The notes beneath the pieces were generated by a model. It was not told where the DNA came from. It did no database searches and worked only from the letters and a program-made list of their open reading frames with translations. From Atkinsonella hypoxylon (Eukaryota > Ascomycota > Sordariomycetes > Hypocreales > Clavicipitaceae): a stretch of DNA of 12,437 bases. A program made the position numbers and the translations under genes. This document shows, piece after piece, positions 1 to 7,898 of this stretch (positions within the stretch are counted from its first letter, which is position 1; the number at the start of each line of letters is the position of its first letter). The stretch spans positions 1 through 12,437 of the forward strand of contig JFHB01000384.1 of assembly GCA_000729835.1 (NCBI GenBank), read 5' to 3'.

Positions 1-289
1 TAACCTATATTATAGAATTACAGAAGATTAAGAAGAAAATACCTATAAATCTATATACTATTGTTTTAACCTACTTTTTCTGTAAATTTACCTTTACTTT
101 TATAAATTTTTATGCTTTTTACTATATAACCTTTTCTTTATACCTTTATATATTATAAAGTCTTTATAAATTTATTAATACTATTATAGCTGCTGCTTTT
201 TCTATTCCCTTAAGCTATTATTTAGCTACTTTTAACAGTTAAACACTAAAATACTACACTAAGGGCAATAGACTGCTTATAGAGTAAAT

Positions 290-2381
290 TCCTATAGCCT
301 ATAGAACTAACTAGCCTCTATAGAGCTACTTCTAGCCCCTTCTATTCTCTTTATAGAAAATCTACTACTATTATTCTTTTCTTTTAGTAGTTTAGAATTA
401 TTAATTCTAGTAAACCTAAATAGCTTATTCTAAGAAGAGAATAATAATAGTAATTACACTTAAGCTATAATACTACTACTATTTAAACCTAAAGAAGAAT
501 ATATTACTTCTAATATATATATTAATTATAATAATAATTCTAACGCTAAGAGTAAAGGTTTTAAGTTTAAGGAGTAGAAATATAACTATAAAGATAATAT
601 AGTAGCTATAGAGCTAAATAACATTAAAACTTATCTTATATTGCTTAATTTCTACTGCTTATATAGCACTTTTAGTAGGCCTAGAAGTGCTAAGAGCACC
701 CTAAAAGTTAATAAGTTTATCTCTAGTACTATTTCTATAGAAATTAAAGATAACATTAATATTACTAATATAGAGCCTATTATAGAAGACTATAGTTAGT
801 ATTACTACACTAATAAAGCTAAAGAAAAGGTATAGAATATAGAAAATACTATCTATACTTATACCTATAAATTTGCTCTTAAAGGCAGTACAATAGATAA
901 AACTAGTATTAAGGTCTCTAAAGACAATATATATTACTTACTCTAGTAGAATATAGTAATATATATCTTTAGAATTTATAATAACTATAAAGTAAAGCGC
1001 TAAAACTAGCAATATAAAGGTAAGAATGCTAAGGTATCTATAGGTAACGCTAAAGTAGCTAAAAAAGGTAAGATATAGGCAAAAGCAGCAGCTACTGTAT
1101 ACTACAGTAGCAATATAGTAAAAAGAGGTAAAAAAACTATTACTGTAGATTTATCTACTAGTTTACTGTTATAGGCAGCATTACTTACTATCTACTTCTT
1201 TAATAAATTTAGTAGGATTAACAGCACTATTATAGGTGCCTTAGCTAGTATTAGCTGTATAAACTTACTCTTTATTCTATTAGCTAAGGTATAGTTCTAA
1301 ACTTAGTGTAATAGTCTTCTTTAGGAAAAGTGTAAATCTAACGCTAAGGAAATAATTAAAGCCTACCTTAAGAACACTTCTATAGGTAGTAACGCTATAT
1401 AGAAGTAACTTAACCTTTATATTACTAAAATTAATAAGTTAAATAAAAAGATTAACTAGGTTAAAATAGAGGCTAAAGGAGGTTTATTTAATAAGTAGTT
1501 TAATAAATTGTAAACTACTATCTATAGTATATATAACTAACTAAATAGTATAAGTTAATTTAATAAAGGTATTAATAACGTTATTAATAAAAATAAAACC
1601 TTACTAAAGGTTGCTAGTAATATTAATATACTATAAGTAAAAAGTAAACGCCTATAATATAAAATTAACTGCATTTATATAGACTTCTTAGAACGCTTAG
1701 CTAACTAGCCTATTGCTATATAAGGCCTTTTTAGTAATAAATTTAGCACTATTTAATATAGAAGAAGTGCTTAATTTATCCTAATTAACCTATCTTTAAT
1801 GCGTTTCTCTTTATTAATTCTATAAGAGATACCTTCTATAGTAAAGCTAACACTAACTAAGGTAAAAACGCTAACTAAGAGGCTAGTTATAGGTAAACTA
1901 GTAGAAACACCTATTAAGCGTAAGACTAGTACCTTCTAGGTAAAACCCTCTCTAAAGCCGCTAGAAATATTCTTTAGCTTTACTTTTTAGAGAGAACTAA
2001 CAGCTTACTATAACTAACTAACAATTTACTGCTATTACTAATGCCTAGGAATTAGAATAAGCTGTATATATATAAAGAAATACACTAAAGAGATCTAATA
2101 GAAAATTTACTTTAATATAGATTAATTTTTAATGCTTTTAACACTATATAGAATAATCTTGCATAAAGAATATACTATATAGATTTAATAAATTAGCTTT
2201 ATTATATAAGATTAATTTATAGGATTTAATATTATCTAGAATAATTTTACGTAACTTTACTTATATATAGAATATAGAATAAGCTTTAACGCTCTATTAG
2301 GTTTAAGGAAATCTATTAATTTAATATATAGATTTAACAGTTACTAGATTATAAGTGTAATTTAGGCATTGTAAGTGTATA
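290..2381 (+). pseudogene. Unidentified long reading frame inside LTR copy 1, RIP-degenerated
   Basis: In frame 2 a protein-like translation runs for about 700 codons, interrupted only by TAA/TAG, each explicable as RIP of CAA, CAG or TGG. A region rich in Lys, Asn and Tyr comes first. Two hydrophobic stretches follow (about 1154-1201 and 1225-1287) that could be membrane segments. Next is a Gln/Asn/Lys-rich, coiled-coil-like part (about 1320-1660), then a basic Lys/Thr-rich part (about 1840-1960). No length difference between the two copies falls within about 90-2381, whereas three occur just outside it. At one site the stop in copy 1 is TAG-AAA and in copy 2 TAA-GAA, which points back to TGG-GAA. 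I recognise no family: it is not gag, pol or a known domain. The start and true stop cannot be placed. It may still be non-coding, because RIP removes TGA from every frame. Confidence 0.4.
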
Positions 2382-2645
2382 GGAAAATACGTAAATGTAG
2401 CAACCTACGCTGTAGATTGCACTATAACAACAATAACGTATGCTTATGCAATAAAACAATAACTACCTTTCTGCGCCTTTTATAACAGCTAAATTAACAA
2501 GTTATTTAGTTTAATCTAATATACCTTCTAATAACTAACACTTAATTTTTAGAACAGCTAGAACAGCTAATCTTTTTTGTAGAAGTAGCACTTATTACAG
2601 AATAATTATATAGACCTATAGGTTACTAGTGCATATAACTACAAT

Positions 2646-2655
2646 TATATATAAG
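2646..2655 (+). promoter_or_regulatory. Probable TATA box of LTR copy 1
   Basis: TATATATAAG lies 180 bases before the LTR end and is kept unchanged in copy 2 (7704-7713). The following stretch (AGTTAGAAGCAAC) is also identical in both. This position would give a short R-U5 of about 150 bases. It is a motif call only; the whole region is AT-rich, but conservation together with low RIP favours a functional site. Confidence 0.4.
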
Positions 2656-2802
2656 TAGTTAGAAGCAACACTTAGGTAGTTAGATTAAACAATTAACTAT
2701 TATTTACTAGAATACTATTACTAGATGCTCCCTACAGCAACTCTTACGACTTCTCTCACGAATCTTTACATAACCTATTGAATCCAACAACCCATTATTA
2801 CT

Positions 2803-2822
2803 TCCGACAAACCCGTGTCGGA
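2803..2822. repeat. Hairpin next to the end of LTR copy 1
   Basis: TCCGACA and TGTCGGA form a perfect 7-bp stem around a 6-base loop, 13 bases before the LTR end. It is GC-rich compared with the surroundings. In copy 2 (7861-7880) the stem is 6 bp because the loop side reads ACG instead of GTG. Confidence 0.6.
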
Positions 2823-2835
2823 TCCCACCGTAACA

Positions 2836-3060
2836 GATTCGAGATTCTACCCTCACTAACTTGTTCGTTACAGCGCTCTCAATATAAGATACCACTATTA
2901 TTATAGTTATCTACTGCCTCTACGTAATCTACACTATACACTACAGCTTGATTTAGGCCGCTGCTGCTTCCACTACGTGATAATTGCTAGGAGCAATTAC
3001 AGGTACTAAATCTAAGAGACCACTACCCTCTTAGATATCTAGTCCTGTAATCCCTATTAT
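2836..3060 (+). other. Leader/junction region between 5' LTR and pol remnant, RIP-poor
   Basis: This stretch follows the LTR end directly and should hold the primer-binding site. It starts GATTCGAGATTCTACC and lacks the TGG expected for priming from a tRNA 3' end, so the primer may be an internal tRNA segment or an unusual one. CpA dinucleotides are common here (for example CTACACTATACACTACAG), unlike the pol remnant that follows. No reading frame is recognisable. Somewhere near 3055-3075 it joins RNase H coding sequence, which marks the internal deletion. Confidence 0.5.
2982..3051. repeat. Two overlapping hairpins in the gypsy leader
   Basis: First hairpin: AATTGCT (2982-2988), loop AGG, AGCAATT (2992-2998), a perfect 7-bp stem. 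Second hairpin: 2996-3018 pairs with 3028-3051 around the 9-base loop ACCACTACC. ATTACAGG pairs with CCTGTAAT, and ATCTAAGAG with CTCTTAGAT, with a small bulged part between. The arms overlap by three bases at 2996-2998, so the two folds compete. This is far more ordered than chance AT-rich sequence. Its role is unknown: packaging or dimerisation signal, or a small inserted palindrome. Confidence 0.65.
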
Positions 3061-3072
3061 TTTCAAAAAGAT

Positions 3073-4860
3073 CTAGATAAAGCTAACCTAAAATTAGCTA
3101 AAGTAGCTAATTATTTATTGCAATTTAACCTAAGAGTCTTCTATATACTAGAAGTACTAAATGTAGTGCTAAATACGCTCTCTAGGTTGCTAGTTATAGT
3201 CTTATATTAAGAGAAAGCTTATAACAGTAAATTTAATAAGCTTAATATAAGCGCGTTTTTTACTAAAGAATATAGTGCTACAGTAGTATTAAATAAAGGT
3301 TTAAAAAAGGAAATTGTTTAAGGCTACAGTTTTAATCTAAAGCTTAGTAGAATTATAGAAGGTATTAAGGACTTTTGCGAAAAATAGAATTAGAAAAATT
3401 AACAATAAATACTAAGGATTCTGCTATATAGATAAACTCTATAAGATAATAGACTTTTGTACTATTATAATAGAAAAGGCCTATTCTAACTATATATATC
3501 TATAAAGGTAGTAGAATCTATTCTTTAAATAGTTTATAATAATTAAAGCTATTTTAGCACCTATAGAATAGCAGTAAAATTGTAGGCAGTTTACTTTCCT
3601 TAGATATATAAGCAGATTTAAACCTATATTACTTACTGCTGTACCTATAAAGAAAACGTAATTAACTGCAGTAAGCTACTAAAGGAATTAAGGTTATTAG
3701 AGTTAATTCTAATGCTTTTCTATATAATTTCGCTTAATTTTATTACTAATATACCTAAAGTTAGCTTAATAAACACTCTATAGCAAAAAGATAAATATAG
3801 CTTCTATAACTTACTATATTTAGTAAATTACTTATTTAGTAAGTAAATAATTCTTATACTTAAGTATATAATATATATAGTAGAAATTTAGGTAGAACTA
3901 CTTTTATAAATACTATATTTATTAGACTAAGGTCTTTCTAAATAGATTATAAGTAACTAAGATTTAAAGTTTATTTCTAATGTTTAAAGAAGTATATTTA
4001 CTTAAATTAAAAGTAAATTACTTATAGCTATAGCTTACTACTTATAGATAGATAGAACAGCTAAATAGAAGAATTAAACAGTTATTATTACTATTTAATA
4101 CTATATAGTTATAAATCTAAATACACTATAAACTGCAATACTTTTAGCACTATAGTACTAGCTTAATAATATAGTAGTAGCTAGTATAGAGATTTCCCTT
4201 AATAAACTTATATATAGTTTTTAGCTAGCTACTATTGTTAATTTAATCTAATTAGATAACGTTTCTAGCAATAGAATAGATATAAGCAATATAGCTATAC
4301 TTTAGAAGCTATACTAGTAAGAGGCAGAGATAGCTATTAGTATAGTAAATATCTTAAGTAAGATTAAATATAACGCTTAATATAAGCCTATTAACATTAA
4401 AGTAAAGGATATAGTCTACCTATAATTATACTAAGGATATATACTTCTAGAAAAGCTAAAAAAGAAATAGTCTCCTTAATAGATAAAGCTATATAAGGTT
4501 TTTATAAAAGTAAACCTATTGTTATTTTGCCTAGATTTCCTACTAGATTTATATATATATTTAGTAGTATTAGCAGCTTACCTTTAGAAGCTAAAATAGA
4601 GTAAGGACCCTTTTAACTAAGAAGAGTAACTACTGCTGCTAATTATAATAAAAGGGTTTAGTATAAAGAACTATTAGGAAATTAAGCGAATTTATACCTA
4701 TTAAATCTAACGTCTCTACAGTAGGTTAAGTAAGCTGTATTTAGAATTCCTTATACAATAAAAAGAGTTCTTTACTAAAGACAACTAATAAATTACTAAA
4801 GATAAGCTTAAAGTTAATACTTCTAAAATTATAAATAAATATCTATAGAAGTACTTTATA
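3073..4860 (+). pseudogene. pol: Ty3/gypsy pol remnant: RNase H C-terminus, integrase, chromodomain-like tail
   Basis: One frame (frame 1) carries all domains. About 3082-3193: the end of RNase H, closing with NTLSRL in place of the usual DALSRL. About 3515-3650: the HHCC zinc-binding region, with His changed to Tyr and the CC pair still visible. About 3725-4110: the integrase core. The first catalytic Asp is AAT at 3736-3738 (LNFIT for LDFIT), the second is AAC at 3955-3957 (ISN for ISD), and the Glu is AAA at 4063-4065. The D-x35-E spacing is exact. About 4400-4590: the GPY/F-type module, recognisable by KDIVYL, GYILLEKLKKK and a YLVVLAAYL end (usually HPVISVAHL). About 4680-4800: a chromodomain-like stretch ending FLIQ-stop-KEFFTKDN. 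Integrase would insert cDNA, and the chromodomain would guide it to heterochromatin. Gag, protease and RT are absent. Many in-frame TAA/TAG and the loss of all three catalytic acids make it non-functional. Confidence 0.85.
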
Positions 4861-4864
4861 AATT

Positions 4865-4875
4865 AGGAAGAAGAA
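4865..4875 (+). other. Candidate polypurine tract before the 3' LTR
   Basis: AGGAAGAAGAA lies just after the chromodomain-like tail and is followed at 4876 by TATTAGCG, which is what RIP would make of a TGTTA LTR start. It would pair with the TAACA end of the LTR. This would put the LTR start at 4876 and make the LTR 3018 bp. It cannot be confirmed from copy 1, whose left end is outside the window. The stretch 4876-5055 shows nothing else. Confidence 0.35.
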
Positions 4876-5345
4876 TATTAGCGTTATTAGAAAGGTAATA
4901 TAGCCTACTAAAAAGCCCTAAATTAGCTAGCAGAAGCTTACTACTTAGTCTTTTCCTTATAAGTCTTAATTTCCTTTATTATATAATAGATTGTTTAAAT
5001 CTCTTAGTATCTCTTTCTTTATTTCCTTATTTATTATTATTAGAACTATTAAAATTAACCTATATTATAGAATTACAGAAGATTAAAAAGAAAACACCTA
5101 TAAATCTATATACTATTATTTTAACCTACTTTTCTCTATAAATTTGCCTTTACTTTTACGAATTTTTATGCTTTCTACTATATAACCTTTTTCTTACACC
5201 TTTATATATTATAAAATCTTTATAAATTTATTAATACTATTATAGCTACTACTCTTTCTATTCCCTTAGGCTATTATTTAGCTACTTTTAACAGTTAAAC
5301 ACTAAAATACTACACTAAAAGCAATAAACTACTTATAGAGCAAAT

Positions 5346-7437
5346 TCCTATAGCCTATAGAACTAACTAGTATCTATAAAGCTACTTCTAACCTCTTCTG
5401 TCCCTTTTACAGAAAATCTACTACTATTATTCTTTTCTTTTAGTAATTTAGAGTTATTAATTCTAGTAAACCTAAATACTCTATTCTAAGAAAGAAATAA
5501 TAATAGTAACTATACTTAAGCTATAATACTGCTACTATTTAAACCTAAAGAAGAATATATTACTTCTAATATATATATTAATTATAATAATAGTTTTAAC
5601 GCTAAAAGTAAAGGTTTTAAGTTTAAGGAGTAAGAATATAACTATAAAGGTAATATAGTAGCTATAGAACTAGATAATATTAAAACTTATTTTATATTAC
5701 TTAACTTCTACTATCTATATAGCACTTTTAGTAGGCTTAGAAGTGCTAAGGGTACCCTAAAAGTTAATAAGTTTATCCTTAGCACTATTCCTATAGAAAT
5801 TAAAGATAACATTAATATTACTAATATAGAGCCTATAACAGAAAACTATAGTTAGTATTACTACACTAATAGAGCTAAAAAGAAGGTATAGAATATAGAA
5901 AATGCTATTTACGCTTATACCTATAAATTTACCCTAAAAGGTAGTATAATAGATAAAACTAGCATTAAGGTCTCTAAAGATAATATATATTACTTACTCT
6001 AGTAGAATATAGTAATATATATCTTTAGAATTTACAATAACTATAAAGTAAAGCGCTAGAACTAGCAGTATAAAGGTAAGAATGCTAAAGTATCTATAGG
6101 TAACGCTAAAGTAGCTAGAAGAGGTAAAATATAGGCAAAAGCAGCAGCTATTATATACTACAGTAGTAATATAGTAAAAAGAGGTAAAGAAACTATTACT
6201 ATAGATTTATTTACTAGTTTACTATTATAGGTAGTGTTACTTACTATCTACTTCTTTAATAAATTTAGTAGAATTAATAGCACTATTGTAGGTGCTTTAG
6301 CTAGTATTAGCTGTATAAACTTACTCTTTATTCTATTAGCTAAGGTATAATCCTAGAGCTAGTATAATAGTCTTCTTTAGGAAAAGTATAAATCTAATGC
6401 TAAAGAAATAATTAAAGCCTACCTTAAGAATACTTCTATAGGTAATAACACTATATAGAAGCAACTTAACCTCTATATTACTAAAATTAATAAGTTAAAT
6501 AAAAAGATTAACTAGGTTAAAATAGAGGCTAAAGAAGGTCTATTTAATAAGTAGTTTAATAAATTATAAACTGCTATTTACAGTATATATAACTAACTAA
6601 ATAGTATAAGTTAATTTAATAAAGGTATTAATAATATTATTAATAAAAATAAAACCTTACTAAAGGTTGCTAGTAATATTAATATACTATAGGTAGAAAA
6701 TAGACACTTATAATATAAAATTAACTGCATTTATATAGACTTCTTAGAACGCTTAGCTAACTAGTTTATTGCTATATAAAGCCTCTTTAGTAATAGATTT
6801 AGCACTATTTAATATAGAAGAAGTGCTTAATTTATTCTAATTAACTTATCTTTAATGTATTTCTCTCTATTAATTCTATAAAAGATATCTTCTACAGTAA
6901 AGCTAATGCTAACTAAGGTAAAAACGCTAACTAAGAGGCTAGCTATAGGTAAACTAGTAGAAATACCTATTAAGTATAAAACTAGTGCCTTTTAGGCAAA
7001 ACCCTCCTTAAAGCTACTAGAAGTATTTACTAGCTTTACTTTCTAGAGAGAACTAATAGCTTACTATAACTAACTAATAATTTACTGCTATTACTAATGC
7101 TTAAGGATTAAAATAGGCTATATATATATAGAGAAATGCACTAGAGAGATTTAACAGAAAATTAGCTTTAATATAGATTAATTTTTAATGCTTTTAACAC
7201 TATATAGAACAATTTTATATAAGGAATATACTATATAGATTTAATAAATTAGCTTTATTATATAAGATTAATTTATAGGATTTAATATTGTTTAGAATAA
7301 TTTTATGTAACTTTACTTATATATAGGTTATAGAATAAGCTTTAACGCTCTATTAGGTTTAAGGAAATCTATTAATTTAATATATAAATTTAATAGTTAC
7401 TAGATTGTAAGTGTAATTTAGGCATTGTAAGTGTATA
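5346..7437 (+). pseudogene. Unidentified long reading frame inside LTR copy 2, RIP-degenerated
   Basis: This is the counterpart of the frame in copy 1, offset by 5056 bases and with no length change within it. The hydrophobic stretches fall near 6210-6257 and 6281-6343, the coiled-coil-like part near 6376-6716. Stops differ in place and type from copy 1, which shows that RIP hit the copies separately. Comparing the two lets many original residues be inferred. At 7437-7440 this copy has one extra base (AGAG against AGG), so the shared frame probably does not run past there. Function unknown. Confidence 0.4.
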
Positions 7438-7703
7438 GAGAAAATACATAAATATAGCAGCCTATACTGCAGATTACACTATAATAACAATAATGTATGC
7501 TTACGCAATAAAACAATAACTACCTTTCTATGCCTTTTATAATAGCTAGATTAATAAGTTATTTAGTTTAATTTAATATACCTTCTAACAACTAACAATT
7601 AATTTTTTAGAATAGCTAGAACAGCTAATCTTTTTTGTAGAGGCAGCACTTATTATAGGATAATTCTATAGACCTATAGGTTACTAGTGCATATAACTGC
7701 AAT

Positions 7704-7713
7704 TATATATAAG
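7704..7713 (+). promoter_or_regulatory. Probable TATA box of LTR copy 2
   Basis: TATATATAAG is identical to the copy 1 site and 180 bases from the LTR end. Transcription from here would read rightward, antisense to the copia pol remnant. Confidence 0.35.
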
Positions 7714-7860
7714 TAGTTAGAAGCAACGCTTAAGTAGTTAAATTAAACAATTAACAATTATTTACTAGAACATTATTATTAAATGCTCCTTACAGAAGCT
7801 CTTATGATTCCTCTTACGAATTATTACATAACCTATTGAATCCAATAACCCATTGTTACT

Positions 7861-7880
7861 TCCGACAAACCCACGTCGGA
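7861..7880. repeat. Hairpin next to the end of LTR copy 2
   Basis: TCCGAC and GTCGGA form a 6-bp stem around AAACCCAC. It corresponds to 2803-2822, with two changed bases at the loop edge. TGTTAC just before it (7855-7860) and GTAACA at the LTR end form an outer inverted repeat around the hairpin. Confidence 0.5.
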
Positions 7881-7893
7881 TCCTACCGTAACA

Positions 7894-7898
7894 AGCTT
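7894..7898. other. Predicted target-site duplication of gypsy element A
   Basis: AGCTT directly follows the LTR end and belongs to the interrupted copia RNase H. Gypsy integrases usually duplicate 4 to 6 bases, so the same bases should stand left of the 5' LTR, outside this window. Confidence 0.3.

Larger units (their letters stand above)
1..2835 (+). repeat. 5' LTR (left copy of the 2.84-kb direct repeat), truncated by the window edge
   Basis: It aligns end to end with 5056-7893. Only three single-base length differences were found: near 70-80, near 2382, and one between 2471 and 2835. The right end is fixed at 2835: both copies share CCGTAACA, then diverge (GATTCG here, AGCTTA after copy 2). 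If the LTR of copy 2 begins at 4876, as proposed, about 180 bp of this copy lie left of the window. It contains a long degenerate frame (about 290-2381), a TATA box near 2650 and a terminal hairpin. The last 200 bases are far less RIP-mutated than the rest. Confidence 0.75.
1..7893 (+). mobile_element. Gypsy element A: long-LTR Ty3/gypsy retrotransposon, internally deleted and RIP-mutated
   Basis: Two direct repeats (1-2835 and 5056-7893) flank a 2.2-kb centre that encodes the 3' half of a Ty3/gypsy pol on the + strand. Both repeats end in the same CCGTAACA, the usual CA-type LTR end. The right end falls inside a copia RNase H sequence, so this is a real insertion boundary. The centre lacks gag, protease, reverse transcriptase and most of RNase H, so the copy is internally deleted. 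Differences between the repeats are almost all C/T and G/A transitions, as expected from RIP. Gypsy elements with LTRs above 2 kb are known in Dothideomycetes (from memory, Rolly of Leptosphaeria maculans). Family identity cannot be settled here. The left end lies outside the window. Confidence 0.8.
5056..7893 (+). repeat. 3' LTR (right copy of the 2.84-kb direct repeat)
   Basis: It matches 1-2835 throughout, at an offset of 5055 to 5058 bases. It probably starts earlier, at about 4876. It ends at 7893 with CCGTAACA, next to copia RNase H sequence. Strong RIP runs up to about 7650, then weakens as in copy 1. It contains the second copy of the long degenerate frame (about 5346-7437), the TATA box and the terminal hairpin. 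Confidence 0.8.

Noticed and set aside
1154..1287. Envelope-like protein in the LTR frame, from its hydrophobic stretches
   Set aside because: RIP turns codons toward Ile, Leu, Tyr and Phe and so inflates hydrophobicity. No envelope motif or signal peptide is visible.
2803..2835. Helitron 3' end, because of the hairpin close to an element end
   Set aside because: No CTRR end follows, the element ends in TAACA, and gypsy pol lies between two direct copies.
2707..2895. 62-codon open frame on the - strand
   Set aside because: It runs across the LTR end into the leader, lies in the RIP-poor island where stops are rarer, and copy 2 does not share its second half. No protein family fits.
3073..4860. 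Reassigned stop codons (TAA/TAG as Gln)
   Set aside because: Stops also stand at Trp positions, and Asp/Glu and His are changed in the same way. Mutation explains all of these, recoding does not.
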